From Zoogloea sp. (GTDB taxonomy: Bacteria > Pseudomonadota > Gammaproteobacteria > Burkholderiales > Rhodocyclaceae), in NCBI GenBank assembly GCA_009026175.1, contig WBTZ01000037.1, positions 1 through 37,907 of the forward strand: a DNA stretch of 37,907 nt, in the 5' to 3' direction. Position numbers and translations under genes: made by a program. The notes under the pieces are model-generated. The model worked only from the letters and a program-made list of their open reading frames with translations. It was not told the DNA's origin and did no database searches. Positions 1-10,900 of the stretch are shown in pieces (within the stretch, counting starts at the first letter, position 1; the number at the start of each line of letters is the position of its first letter).

Positions 1-501
1 CCCAAGCCCGACGCCAGGCCGGCCCCCGCCACTCCGCCGGCAGCGGCGGCGATCCCCAATGACGCGGTTCCCGCGCCGCCTCCGCCGGGCAGCCCGGACG
101 CCCGCCGAGTCACCGAAGCGCCGCCCCCGGTGTGCCGTGACTGCGGCGTGATCGAGCACGTCGAGGCGGTCCAGCAGAAAGGTGAAGGCACCGGCATCGG
201 TGCGGTGGGCGGCGCCATTCTCGGCGGCGTGCTCGGCCACCAGGTGGGCGAGGGCTCCGGCAAGCAGCTGGCGCGCATCGGTGGCGCCGTGCTGGGCGGT
301 TTCGCGGGCAACGAAGTGGAGCGCCGCGCCCGCAGCATCAGCCATTATCGCGTCACCGTGCGCATGGAGGACGGCACCCGCCGGGTGATCGAACAGCAGA
401 GCGAGCCCGCCTGGCGCAACGGTGACCCGGTACGGATCCGCAACGGCGAGATCGTGGCCGGCGGTGGCGCCCGCCCAGCCCAGGGCAGCGCCGCTTTCTG
501 A
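1..501 (+). CDS. Glycine-zipper 2TM-domain envelope protein (5' truncated by window edge)
   Basis: The frame is open from base 1 to the TGA at 499-501, so only the last 166 residues are present and the start lies outside the window. The visible part begins with a Pro/Ala-rich linker (about residues 1-43), then a glycine zipper (about residues 61-103) with dense GxxxG and GG pairs such as GAVGGAILGGVLG and GGAVLGGFAGNE. It ends in a polar, probably beta-stranded tail. This layout matches the Rick_17kDa_Anti/glycine-zipper 2TM family (SlyB-like outer-membrane lipoproteins), whose zipper packs two short membrane segments. A lipobox or N-terminal membrane anchor cannot be checked here. It converges on gltX, with a perfect hairpin between the two stops. 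The exact role is unknown; the domain call is good. Confidence 0.8.
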   Translation, partial: PKPDARPAPATPPAAAAIPNDAVPAPPPPGSPDARRVTEAPPPVCRDCGVIEHVEAVQQKGEGTGIGAVGGAILGGVLGHQVGEGSGKQLARIGGAVLGGFAGNEVERRARSISHYRVTVRMEDGTRRVIEQQSEPAWRNGDPVRIRNGEIVAGGGARPAQGSAAF

Positions 502-533
502 GGTGCAGGGGCGGCTTCAGCCGCCCCTGCACC
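502..533. repeat. REP-like perfect palindrome between convergent genes; likely bidirectional terminator
   Basis: This is a perfect inverted repeat with 14-nt arms (ggtgcaggggcggc and its complement) around a TTCA loop. It starts one base after the stop of the glycine-zipper gene and ends two bases before the gltX stop. The core tgcaggggcg-cttcag recurs at 35995-36066, also between convergent genes, so this looks like one copy of a dispersed REP-type element. No T-tract follows, so Rho-independent termination is only inferred from position and stem strength. Confidence 0.75.
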
Positions 534-535
534 GC

Positions 536-1933
536 TTACACCACCCGGTCGAGGCGGGCCAGCACCAGGTCGCGCCCCATGGTTTCCAGCACCGCGTCGA
601 TGGACGGGGTCTGGGGCTGGCCGAGGATGGCGACCCGCAGGGGGATGGCCACCTGGGGCATCTTCAGGCCATGGGCGGTGCAGGTCTCCTTGATCGCAGC
701 GCTGAGCAGGGCCTTCTCCCAGGCGGCCTCGGCCAGCTTGCCACGCAGGGTGGCCAGGGCCGGCCTGACGGCCTCGGTGACATGCTGGGCAAGCAGCTCC
801 TCGGCCGGGTGCAGGTCGATGTAGAAGGCCTCGGCCGCATCGGCCAGCTCGTTGAGGGTGCTCACCCGGTCCTTGTACAGGGCGATGATGGCCTCCAGCG
901 CCGGGCCGCTCTCCGGGTCCACACCACGACGGGCCAGCCGGCGGCTCACGTCGGCCGCCAGGCGGGCATTGTCGGACTGCTTGATGTAGTGGGCGTTGAG
1001 CCAGTTGAGCTTCTCGGTGTTGAACTGGGCGGCCGACGGGGTGATGTGGTCCAGGTCGAACCACTCCACCAGCTGCTCGCGGGAGAAGATCTCGTCATCG
1101 CCATGGCTCCAGCCCAGGCGCGCCAGGTAGTTGATGACTGCGTCCGGCAGGTAGCCGTCGTCGTCGTACTGGGTGACGCTCACCGCGCCGTGGCGCTTGG
1201 ACAGCTTCTGACCGTCGTCGCCGAGGATCATGGAGAGGTGCGCGTATTGCGGCACCACGGCGCCCAGGGCCTTCAGGATGTTGATCTGGCGCGGGGTGTT
1301 GTTGACGTGGTCGTCGCCACGGATCACCTGGGTGATGCCCATGTCCCAGTCGTCCACCACCACGCAGAAGTTGTAGGTGGGCGTGCCGTCGGCGCGGGCG
1401 ATGATCAGGTCATCCATCTCGGCATTGGCGATCTCGATACGGCCCTTGACCAGGTCGTCCCAGGCCACCACGCCATCAACGGGGTTCCTGAAGCGGATCA
1501 CCGGCTGCACACCGGCCGGCGGCGCGGGCAACACCTTGCCGGCCTCGGGGCGCCAGCGCCCGTCGTAGCGGGGCTTCTCGCCGCGGGCCCGCTGGGCCTC
1601 GCGCAGGGCGTCGAGTTCTTCCGGCGGCATGTAGCAGGGGTAGGCGGTGCCGGCCGCCAGCATCTCCTGGATGACCGCCTTGTAGCGATCCATGCGCTGC
1701 ATCTGGTAGAACGGGCCCTCGTCCCAGCCCAGGTCAAGCCAGTTCATGCCGTCCAGGATGGCCTGCACCGCCTCGGGCGTGGAGCGGGCCACATCGGTGT
1801 CCTCGATGCGCAGGATGAACTGCCCCCCATGGCGACGGGCATAGGCCCACGAGAACAGCGCCGTGCGCGCGCCCCCGATGTGCAGGTAGCCGGTGGGGCT
1901 GGGGGCGAAGCGGGTGCGAACGGTAGAGGCCAT
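536..1933 (-). CDS. gltX: Glutamate--tRNA ligase
   Basis: Class I aminoacyl-tRNA synthetase that charges tRNA-Glu with glutamate in the cytoplasm. The protein is 465 residues, the usual bacterial GluRS length. It starts [21 protein letters not shown], where HIGG at residues 18-21 is the HIGH-type ATP motif. The second signature, KLSKR (KMSKS-type), is near residue 245. The C-terminal third is the helical anticodon-binding region. The ATG at 1933 is chosen because the family's FAPSPTG block begins eight residues in; an upstream ATG extension up to 1996 has no homologous content. The stretch that binds zinc in E. coli GluRS holds a single Cys ([10 protein letters not shown]), so this is probably a zinc-free form. 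Whether it is discriminating or also charges tRNA-Gln cannot be read from the window. Confidence 0.96.
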   Translation of the reverse strand: MASTVRTRFAPSPTGYLHIGGARTALFSWAYARRHGGQFILRIEDTDVARSTPEAVQAILDGMNWLDLGWDEGPFYQMQRMDRYKAVIQEMLAAGTAYPCYMPPEELDALREAQRARGEKPRYDGRWRPEAGKVLPAPPAGVQPVIRFRNPVDGVVAWDDLVKGRIEIANAEMDDLIIARADGTPTYNFCVVVDDWDMGITQVIRGDDHVNNTPRQINILKALGAVVPQYAHLSMILGDDGQKLSKRHGAVSVTQYDDDGYLPDAVINYLARLGWSHGDDEIFSREQLVEWFDLDHITPSAAQFNTEKLNWLNAHYIKQSDNARLAADVSRRLARRGVDPESGPALEAIIALYKDRVSTLNELADAAEAFYIDLHPAEELLAQHVTEAVRPALATLRGKLAEAAWEKALLSAAIKETCTAHGLKMPQVAIPLRVAILGQPQTPSIDAVLETMGRDLVLARLDRVV

Positions 1934-2068
1934 GACGGGAGTCCGGAGAAGCTGAAAACCCGTCATTTTACGCAAAGCGGCGGCCCATCGACACAAAGCC
2001 CGGCCAAGGCCGGGCTGTGCGGGGCGAAACTGCGCCGGGCGGCGCGTCAGCGCGGCGTCAGGACAGGC

Positions 2069-4134
<2,066 letters not shown>

Positions 4135-4142
4135 GGGGCGAC

Positions 4143-4148
4143 ACTATA
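4143..4148 (-). promoter_or_regulatory. Candidate -10 box for nadE (possible leaderless start)
   Basis: TATAGT on the minus strand (5 of 6 to TATAAT) ends 8 bases before the nadE ATG. A start site 6-8 bases downstream would fall almost on the ATG. The expected -35 position (CAGTAC) is poor, so confidence is low. Confidence 0.25.
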
Positions 4149-4369
4149 CCGTACGGCCCTCCCCCGTACTGCTCCACCGTGAGTATCCCGGGCATCGGCA
4201 GCCCCGACAGGCAAGGCCCGATCAGGAGAAACGCAGCGCGGGTTCGCTGGCGCAACGGGAGGCGGAACCCAGCGCATCCTTCCGTGTAGTGCCTTGCGCC
4301 TTTCGGGGGTAGAGTATGCCTCCTGCGACCTTCCGAATTTGCATGGCAAGCAGTTATCTGGAGGAACTG

Positions 4370-4849
4370 ATGGCGACGATTTTCTGGCCCCTGCAAAGCA
4401 ACATCATCCGGCAAAACTCGGTCAGCAATACTTTCGGCATGGTGCGCAAGTACGCCAGCGGCGCGCCGAAGCCCCACCAGGGCTGGGATTTCAGCGCAAC
4501 GGTGCAGACCCCGGTGTTTTCCATCGCGGAGGGAAGCGTGGCCTTTGTCCGGGACAAGGGGGATTACGGCCTGCAACTGTGCCTCGAGTTCGACTTTGAC
4601 GGCACAACCCTGTACGCCTTCTACGCACATCTCTACAAAGTGCATGTAGCCGAAGGCGACTCGATACAGGCCAACCAATTGGTGGCCGCTTCCGGCGAAA
4701 GCGGGAACGCCCAGGGAATGGCCGTCGCCGACCAGCACCTGCATTTCGAGATCCGGACCAAGGCCTACGCGGGCCTCGGCCTCGCAGACCGGCTGAGCCC
4801 CGCCCACGTGTTCGGCAGATGCCCCCTCCACCAGGTGATAGCAGGATGA
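4370..4849 (+). CDS. M23-family zinc endopeptidase without signal peptide (candidate peptidoglycan-hydrolase effector)
   Basis: Compact 159-residue LytM/M23 domain, a fold that cleaves peptidoglycan cross-bridges using zinc. The ligand set is complete: H36 and D40 in HQGWD, H87 in YAHL, and H123 and H125 in HLHFE, in the usual order with the typical glycine-rich V..GD.I..NQL..SGESGNA stretch between. ATG 4370 is chosen because a strong GGAGG sits 5-6 bases upstream; two further in-frame ATGs (4316, 4343) lack one. There is no signal peptide, lipobox or membrane segment, which is odd for an enzyme whose substrate is periplasmic. Its stop overlaps the start of the next gene (ATGA), whose product is exported. 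A lone cytoplasmic hydrolase coupled to a periplasmic partner is the usual design of type VI secretion effector/immunity pairs. No secretion genes are in the window, so that role is inference. Confidence 0.85.
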   Translation: MATIFWPLQSNIIRQNSVSNTFGMVRKYASGAPKPHQGWDFSATVQTPVFSIAEGSVAFVRDKGDYGLQLCLEFDFDGTTLYAFYAHLYKVHVAEGDSIQANQLVAASGESGNAQGMAVADQHLHFEIRTKAYAGLGLADRLSPAHVFGRCPLHQVIAG

Positions 4850-5559
4850 GTGGCCAGACCGTCGGTCACACCGCGGGCCTGATGGGGGCCTGCCTGGCGC
4901 TCACGCTTGCGCTTGGCAGCGTGCCGGTGCAGGCCGATACCCAGCCCCGCGGTTCTGCATACCAGCAGCGCCTCGCCAGTGCAGACTCCAGCCCCGCCAC
5001 GCCACTGGCGCTGCCCCGCGCAAAGGATTTCAACGGCAGCTCGCTCGGGCTGTCGGACTGCCAGGTAGCCCAACAGCTCACGCCGGGTTCAGTCCTCGCG
5101 GTGTGCCGGGATAAGAAGGCGGACAGAAGGAACGACCGGGGGCTACGTCTGATCCTTGCCCGTAGCGATGACGAACGGCCACGAATCATCCTCCGCGGCC
5201 CCGGCGGCGGCGACGCCTATACGGCGACATTCACCGCCTTTGCCCTGCCCCATTCAGCCGGTCAGATCCTCCTCGTGGATTTCGCCGCCGAATTTCATTA
5301 CGGTACTCAGGTCTTCTACCTGCCGGAAGAAGGCAAGCCCCGTCTCGCCGGAAGCATCGACGGCGTAGCACTCGATGACGACCAGGAGGCGGCCAGCCCG
5401 ACCCGATATGCCCGCGTGTCGGGCGACCCGGGCGGGTTCAACATCCGCTTCGACCGCCCTCTCGTCAGGATCGGCCGCGACGGATTGCCCGGAGAAGCGC
5501 AACGCGCCAGCTACCGCTACGAAGCCGCTGCGGGCCGCTGGACACGCAACAAGAACTGA
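4846..5559 (+). CDS. Secreted protein of unknown family, coupled to the M23 gene (candidate immunity protein)
   Basis: 237 residues. The N-terminus has a Sec signal peptide: a hydrophobic core (LMGACLALTLALG) ending VPVQA before DTQ, cleaved at about residue 29. The mature part has a Cys pair about 17 residues apart (LSDCQV and LAVCRD) that could form a disulfide. The rest alternates hydrophobic and polar residues like a beta-rich domain (for example GQILLVDFAAEFHYG). No family was recognised. The ATG at 4846 overlaps the M23 stop by 4 nt, so translation is probably coupled and the two products made together. A periplasmic partner for a peptidoglycan hydrolase suggests an inhibitor, but nothing in the sequence proves it. 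Alternative: an unrelated periplasmic protein that shares the message. Confidence 0.8.
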   Translation: MSGQTVGHTAGLMGACLALTLALGSVPVQADTQPRGSAYQQRLASADSSPATPLALPRAKDFNGSSLGLSDCQVAQQLTPGSVLAVCRDKKADRRNDRGLRLILARSDDERPRIILRGPGGGDAYTATFTAFALPHSAGQILLVDFAAEFHYGTQVFYLPEEGKPRLAGSIDGVALDDDQEAASPTRYARVSGDPGGFNIRFDRPLVRIGRDGLPGEAQRASYRYEAAAGRWTRNKN

Positions 5560-5683
5560 CCGCGAAGCGAGGTGCCCGGCCCCAACCGCGCTGTCGAACA
5601 GGCGCACGCCATCGCCCCCATCCAGGAGGCCATCGCTCCATCGACCGCGGCCCCCCAAAGCCCCACCAGGAAAAAACACCGCC

Positions 5684-6820
5684 TTGCGCCAGCACTTCAG
5701 ACTGCACTCCGCCCTCGCGGAGATTCCCGCCGACCAGTGGGACGCCCTGACCGGTGACCAGCCCACCCTCTCCCACGCCTACCTGTCCACGCTGGAAAGC
5801 TCGGGCTGCGTGTCGCCCCGCAGCGGCTGGACACCCCGCCACGCGGCGCTGTGGGAGGGCGATCAACTGCTCGCCGCCCTGCCCGCCTATCTGAAGAGCC
5901 ACTCCTACGGAGAGTACGTGTTCGACTGGGCCTGGGCCGAGGCCTACCACCGCCACGGGCTCGAGTATTACCCCAAGTGGCTGTCGGCCATTCCCTTCAC
6001 ACCCGTGCCGGGCGCCCGCATCCTCGGCCGGGATGCCATGGCACGGCACAGCCTGGTGGGTCACCTGCTTGAAACCGTGCGGGAGTCGGGCGCCTCCTCC
6101 CTGCACATCCTCTTCCCCACCGACGAGGAGGCCACCTGGCTGGCCGACGCCGGCCTGGAGATCCGCCACGGCGTGCAGTTCCACTGGCAGAACGCCGGCT
6201 ACCGGGATTTCGAGGACTTCCTGGGCCGCCTGGCCCAGCCCAAGCGCAAGAAGATCCGCCAGGAACGGCGCAAGGTCGCCGACGCCGGCGTGGTGTTCCG
6301 CATCCTCCGCGGCACGGAGATCGGTGCGGAGGAATGGGCCTACTTCCATGCCTGCTACAGCCGCACATACGCAGAGCACCGCTCCACCCCCTATCTGACC
6401 CGGCGCTTCTTCGAGGATTTCTGCGTCCTCGCCCCGGAGGCCTGCGTGCTGATGATCGCCGAACGGGCCGGCACACCGGTGGCGGCGAGCTTCTTCCTGT
6501 GCGACCGGCACACCCTCTACGGCCGTTACTGGGGCAGCACCGAGTTCATTCCCTGCCTGCACTTCGAGGCCTGCTACTACCAGGCCATCGACTACGCCAT
6601 CCGCCAGGGCCTGCAGCGCTTCGAGGGCGGCGCCCAGGGCGAGCACAAGCTGTCCCGCGGCCTGGAGCCCGTGCGCACCGTGTCGGCCCACTGGATCGCC
6701 GACCCGCGCTTCCGCGACGCGGTGGCCCGCTTCCTGGCCCAGGAGCGGGGCGGCATGGAGGCCTACCTGGACGAACTGTCCGAGCGCCTGCCCTTCCGCC
6801 CCACCCCCGATCCGGCCTGA
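5684..6820 (+). CDS. FemAB/GNAT-like N-acyltransferase (PF04339-type)
   Basis: About 378 residues of the 'peptidoglycan biosynthesis/recognition' FemAB-like family, built from GNAT folds. Diagnostic stretches are EIPADQWDAL near the start, QFHWQNAGYRDFEDFL, the basic PKRKKIRQERRK block, HACYSRTYAEHRSTPYLT, and RFEGGAQGEHKLSRG near the C-terminus. No in-frame ATG lies near the conserved start. TTG 5684 (MRQHFRLHSALAEIP) fits family length best, with an AGGA about 13 bases upstream. The frame stays open back to 5375 but there it overlaps the preceding gene and encodes low-complexity residues. The substrate is unknown: some relatives are linked to cell-wall or lipid acylation, and others are uncharacterised. 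It converges on malonyl-CoA decarboxylase with only 3 bp between stops. Confidence 0.85.
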   Translation: MRQHFRLHSALAEIPADQWDALTGDQPTLSHAYLSTLESSGCVSPRSGWTPRHAALWEGDQLLAALPAYLKSHSYGEYVFDWAWAEAYHRHGLEYYPKWLSAIPFTPVPGARILGRDAMARHSLVGHLLETVRESGASSLHILFPTDEEATWLADAGLEIRHGVQFHWQNAGYRDFEDFLGRLAQPKRKKIRQERRKVADAGVVFRILRGTEIGAEEWAYFHACYSRTYAEHRSTPYLTRRFFEDFCVLAPEACVLMIAERAGTPVAASFFLCDRHTLYGRYWGSTEFIPCLHFEACYYQAIDYAIRQGLQRFEGGAQGEHKLSRGLEPVRTVSAHWIADPRFRDAVARFLAQERGGMEAYLDELSERLPFRPTPDPA

Positions 6821-6823
6821 CGC

Positions 6824-8293
6824 TCAGGACACCTCGACCCTGGTTGCCGGCCGCCCTGCCGGACGGCGGGCCCTGCGCAACCTGAGCGCGGCATCGAGGC
6901 AGCGCTCCACGTCCGCCCCCAGGGTCAGGCTGCCCTCGCGGGCATAGTCCTGATGCTGGCGCTCGATGTTCTTCAGCGCATAGATGTAGTTCACCATCAG
7001 CCCGCAGGACTGGCGCAGTCCGCGGGCCGACACATCGCCCAGCCAGTTGATGCGCCCCAGGCTGGCGCCATTGGAAAAATGGAAGCGCCCGACGGGATCG
7101 AGAGGGTGCTTGCCGCTTTTCTCGCGGGCCAGGTAGTAGGCGCACTCCCCTTCCAGCCAGGCCTTCAGGGCGGGCTGGGCGGCCGTGCCCCCCAGCTCCG
7201 CGGAAAGACAGTGCTGGATGGCCGCCATGCCGCTCTTGCCGGTGCCCTCCAGCAGCGCCTGCACCTCGGCAGGGATGCGCGCCAGGTAGGCCGCCTCGGC
7301 CAGCTGCCTGTCCAGCCAGCGGCTGAAGCCCGGGATCGGCGACAGGGTCGCAAAGTTGCGCAGGCGCGGATACTCGGACAACAACTGCTGCACCACCCGC
7401 TTGATCAGGAACTCGCCCATGCTCACCCCGCGCAGGCCGGCCTGAGCGTTGGAGATGGAATAGAAGATCGCCGTGGTGGCAGACTCGGGATCGAGGGTCG
7501 GCTGGGACTCGTCGAGCAGGGTCTGCACCTTGTCGGCGATGTCCCGGACCAGCGCCACCTCCACGAAGATCAGCGGCTCGGCCGGCATGCGGCCATGGAA
7601 GAAGGCATAGCAACGCCGGTCCGAATCCAGCCGGTTGCGCAGGTCGCTCCAGGACTTGATCTCGTGCACGGCCTCGTAGCGGATCAGCTTCTCGAGCAGG
7701 GACGCGGGCGACTCCCAGCCGATCCGGCGCAACTCGAGGAAGCCCGCATCGAACCACAGGGTGAGCAGACGCAGCAGGTCCTGCTCGAGGGCAGGACAGG
7801 CATCCGCCCCCAGGCGGTAGAGATCGGCCCGCATGTCCACCAGGGCGTGCACCCCGTCGGGCAGCAGGTTGAACTGGCGCAGGATGCGCAGCCGCGGCGA
7901 TTCGAGGCTGTCCGCCAGGCGGCCTTCGGCGCGCACCCTGTCCCCATCGTCACGGGCCGCCAGGTAGGCATCGATCGCCTTGCGGACCTCCGCCTTGCCC
8001 GGCCCGAAACCCGCTTCCAGCCGCCCCAGGAAGACCCGGCGATCGGCATCACCGGCCCCCTGGTAGAAGGCCAGCAACTGGCCGACCCGCTCGCGGGCCC
8101 GCGCCTCGCCATCGTATTCACCAGCCGCCGCCTGCAGCAGTTCATCGACGCGGCGCCAAGTGCGGGCCGGCACCGCGGCGGCGGGACTGGACGGCTCCCG
8201 GTCCTCATCCCGTCCGCGCACCAGGCGACGCCACAGCCCCGCCATGGAGGCACCCAATCCGCGCGCGCCCTCCACTTTTACATCCTTTCCCAT
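6824..8293 (-). CDS. Malonyl-CoA decarboxylase
   Basis: Converts malonyl-CoA to acetyl-CoA + CO2. The 489-residue protein has an N-terminal helical oligomerisation region (about 30-170) followed by the GNAT-like catalytic domain. Family landmarks are WFDAGFLELRRIGWESPA, YEAVHEIKSWSDLRNRL, RRCYAFFHGRMPAEPL, FYSISNAQAGLRGVSMG (near 277-293, containing the serine block) and RFHFSNGASLGRINWLGD (near 402-420, containing the conserved His). ATG 8293 is chosen because AAGGAG lies 6 bases upstream; the longer frame to 8380 adds nothing conserved. An AraC-type regulator lies upstream on the same strand, but no malonyl-CoA synthetase or malonate transporter is adjacent. The gene could therefore serve malonyl-CoA homeostasis or supply acetyl-CoA from malonyl units rather than a full malonate pathway. 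Confidence 0.93.
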   Translation of the reverse strand: MGKDVKVEGARGLGASMAGLWRRLVRGRDEDREPSSPAAAVPARTWRRVDELLQAAAGEYDGEARARERVGQLLAFYQGAGDADRRVFLGRLEAGFGPGKAEVRKAIDAYLAARDDGDRVRAEGRLADSLESPRLRILRQFNLLPDGVHALVDMRADLYRLGADACPALEQDLLRLLTLWFDAGFLELRRIGWESPASLLEKLIRYEAVHEIKSWSDLRNRLDSDRRCYAFFHGRMPAEPLIFVEVALVRDIADKVQTLLDESQPTLDPESATTAIFYSISNAQAGLRGVSMGEFLIKRVVQQLLSEYPRLRNFATLSPIPGFSRWLDRQLAEAAYLARIPAEVQALLEGTGKSGMAAIQHCLSAELGGTAAQPALKAWLEGECAYYLAREKSGKHPLDPVGRFHFSNGASLGRINWLGDVSARGLRQSCGLMVNYIYALKNIERQHQDYAREGSLTLGADVERCLDAALRLRRARRPAGRPATRVEVS

Positions 8294-8452
8294 CCCACGC
8301 TCCTTGATCGATGACCCTCGCATGAGTGACCCCTGCCGCTGCCGGTTGTTCCCGGCGCGGGCTGGCGCCCCGCGAAACACCTCGTCTCACGCGGTGCGTC
8401 CCGTCACTGTAGCGGAAGCCGCCCACCCTTCCGGTGTGACTTCCGCCACGGA

Positions 8453-9481
8453 TCATTCATCAGGGAGTGGCGGCTCCGCTCGCTCCCTGCCCAGGGAAGA
8501 CGTTTTCAGTGCGGCCTCCCGCCAGTCACGGGGAGCGCAGCCGAAAGCCTGACGGAAACGCCGGGAAAAATGCGCCTGATCCACAAACCCCCAACGGAAG
8601 GCGACCTCCCCTATCGCCAGGTGACCGAGCCCTGGCCGCTCGAGATCCCTCCGGCACGCATCGAGGCGCAAACACCAGATGGTTTCGGAAAGAGTCCGGG
8701 TCTCCCCCTCGAAGAGGCGATGAAGATGGGACTTCGAAATCCGCAAGGCAGCAGCCATGGCATTGGCATCCAATGCCGGGTCGGCCAGGTTGTCACGGAT
8801 GTAGGCGTGGATCCGGGCTCGGTGGTAGCGGCCGAGCTGAGTCTGCCCGCCTCTCACCGCCAGTCCTCTGTCGGCAAGCATGGCGCTCAGGGTCTCCAGC
8901 ATGGCCTGCCGGAGATACCCACCCTGCTCCTCCGGCAGGCCTGGTGTCTCCATCAGCCCCGTTGCAAACGCACGCAGGATGCGACCACCTGGGTGAGAGG
9001 CCGGCAAGGTCACCGCTGCCATGCTCCCCAGATCAGACACCGTCCGCTGCGCCAAGGCCTGGGGAAGGATGAAGACCCGCTGCTCGAAAGCCCCGTCAAA
9101 GCACAACTCATAAGCACGGGCGTTGGTGAACAGCGCCGTATCGCCCGGCGCCAGGCAAGCGGTCCGGCCATTCTGGGTGATCCGCCCATGCCCCTCGACC
9201 TGGAGAGCAATCACGCACATCGGCGGATCACCCGCATTCGCCTGGGCGGATGTACGCAAGACCCGCTGGCCTGTCGCCTGGATAAGGCATACATCCATGC
9301 GACCTGCATGCACCTGTTCAAGATGCCCCTCAAACCCGCTCCGCCCTGATCCAAGAGATGACACCTCGGCCCGGATCAACTGACGGCATACCACATCAGC
9401 CCAGAAGGCAACCCGGTCCTGCATACGAACGGCGTCGGTACTCAGGACAAAACGGTCGTGCCAGACCTGCAAATCGTTCAT
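8453..9481 (-). CDS. AraC-family transcriptional regulator
   Basis: 342 residues. The N-terminal part (about 1-210) resembles the AraC_binding_2-type sensory domain of FeaR/OruR-like regulators: RVAFWADVVCRQL near the start, then a GRITQNGRTACLAPGDTALF segment typical of the cupin-like part. The C-terminal 100 residues (about 222-322) carry the two helix-turn-helix motifs, with LDANAMAAALRISKSHLHRLF first and IGEVAFRWGFVDQAHFSRRF second, the canonical AraC signature. ATG 9481 follows AGGGAG by 8 bases. It lies 159 bp upstream of malonyl-CoA decarboxylase on the same strand, so it may control that gene. The effector is unknown. Confidence 0.9.
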   Translation of the reverse strand: MNDLQVWHDRFVLSTDAVRMQDRVAFWADVVCRQLIRAEVSSLGSGRSGFEGHLEQVHAGRMDVCLIQATGQRVLRTSAQANAGDPPMCVIALQVEGHGRITQNGRTACLAPGDTALFTNARAYELCFDGAFEQRVFILPQALAQRTVSDLGSMAAVTLPASHPGGRILRAFATGLMETPGLPEEQGGYLRQAMLETLSAMLADRGLAVRGGQTQLGRYHRARIHAYIRDNLADPALDANAMAAALRISKSHLHRLFEGETRTLSETIWCLRLDACRRDLERPGLGHLAIGEVAFRWGFVDQAHFSRRFRQAFGCAPRDWREAALKTSSLGRERAEPPLPDE

Positions 9482-9692
9482 TCACGACGCTCCCTGAAGT
9501 CTGTGCTGCCATGCGACGCCGGATCAAATTTGGTGAGACGTCCGGACAAACGCACCACTGCGCAGCGCATACCATGCAGATAAGCCGCATGGAAATGCTC
9601 CTCGTTCAAGCAGGAAAACCAGGAACAGATCCTGTCTTCCAGACCAATCCCAATGAGCACGGAAAATCATGCAATCCGGATCAAGAAGCCTC

Positions 9693-10847
9693 TCACTCCA
9701 TCGAAAGCGCGAGCAGCAGCTTGAGCAAGTCCGCCTGACGGTGGGTCGCAGTCTTCTCAAAAATGCGGCGGAGATGGGTATTCACGGTATTGACGCTGAT
9801 ACCAAGGCGGCCCGCCATGGACTCGGACGAGCCACCGCGCACGACCTCGAGGGCCAGGCCGGCCTCCGCCGGCGTCAGCCCGTAAAGCCGGATGAGGCGC
9901 TCTGCCGGGATGGACGCAGCCTCTTCCAGGTCATACAGGAAGACCACACCTGCGCGACGTGGCCCGAGCCCCAGAAGCTTACTGGCGTCACACAAGGGCG
10001 CCGCATGCACCACGCACACGGCAGCCCCTGTGCCGTCGGTGAGTTGCATGCTCCTCAGATCTTCGGCACCAGGTCGGAGGACATTCTGGATCACCGCCTG
10101 GAACTCCCGAGCCTGCCGAGCAAAAACGGGCTGGAGCGTCAGCACGGAACCGCGCTCGCCAGGCACCCCGTTCAGCACCACGTGAGACGCTCGGCAAAAG
10201 AGCCGCCGCGCCGCATGGTTGCTGAACTGTATGCAGCCCTCCATATCGAGCAGCACCACGCCGACAGCAAGACGCTCCAGCGCCGCAGTACTCGCCGCAA
10301 CCCGGAAGCTCAAGTCACGGAGATGGAACATCAGGCTCAAAGCCCTCGCCAAATGGACCACCAGACGCCGCACCCGATCGAGGTCGGCCTCCCCGAAGTC
10401 AGGATCGGACGGTCCCCGGTAGATCGACAGGGCAACCGGCGGCAGGAACATGTCCCGCCCATCGAAAATGATCCCGGCACACACCTGGAGGATGCCAGTG
10501 GGTCTCCACAACTCCTGATAGAACCGACTCTGAAGCAACCGGGAGCGAGGTACCAATTGATCGCCGGTCATGACCTTCCCGCTGACCAGCCACCCTTTCC
10601 CGACCATGGCATCCATCAGGATGTCCTCATGCATCCCCTGGGCTGCCCAGTACTCCATCCTGTCCTGCGGCATGTTGAAGGCGTAACTAAAACCGCCCTG
10701 ATCAACCGAATGCAAGGGAGTGAACAGCAGGGCCCTGGGCGATCCACAGCCGATCGCAATGCGCCTGACCACTTCCGGCCAACGTGCGGGCTCCTGCGCT
10801 GCCGCATAGATCTCGCCAACGATTTCGTCGTAGTCCTCGAAGTTCAT
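9693..10847 (-). CDS. LuxR-type HTH regulator with PAS-like domain
   Basis: 384 residues. The C-terminus (about 318-376) is a LuxR/GerE helix-turn-helix: LTPAEAGLALEVVRGGS, then MAGRLGISVNTVNTHLRRIFEKTATHRQ. The centre (about 195-295) looks like a PAS domain (ALERLAVGVVLLDMEGCIQFSN). The N-terminal 190 residues are of an uncharacterised type found in such regulators (YDEIVGEIYAAAQEPARWPEVV). No autoinducer domain or receiver domain is recognised, so the signal is unknown. ATG 10847 is preferred over the TTG at 10856; neither has a strong ribosome site. It is divergent from the lipoprotein/PEP-CTERM cluster across a 181-bp region with two palindromes, and is the obvious candidate regulator of that cluster. 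Confidence 0.88.
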   Translation of the reverse strand: MNFEDYDEIVGEIYAAAQEPARWPEVVRRIAIGCGSPRALLFTPLHSVDQGGFSYAFNMPQDRMEYWAAQGMHEDILMDAMVGKGWLVSGKVMTGDQLVPRSRLLQSRFYQELWRPTGILQVCAGIIFDGRDMFLPPVALSIYRGPSDPDFGEADLDRVRRLVVHLARALSLMFHLRDLSFRVAASTAALERLAVGVVLLDMEGCIQFSNHAARRLFCRASHVVLNGVPGERGSVLTLQPVFARQAREFQAVIQNVLRPGAEDLRSMQLTDGTGAAVCVVHAAPLCDASKLLGLGPRRAGVVFLYDLEEAASIPAERLIRLYGLTPAEAGLALEVVRGGSSESMAGRLGISVNTVNTHLRRIFEKTATHRQADLLKLLLALSME

Positions 10848-10900
10848 TCCCGGCAACTCGGTGATGATCGCTCGCGCCAGCTATGTGGAATGGCCTGCAA

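Noticed and set aside
5375-5683. Upstream extension of the FemAB-like gene
   Set aside because: Overlaps the secreted-protein gene and encodes Arg/Pro/Ala-rich sequence with no family match.
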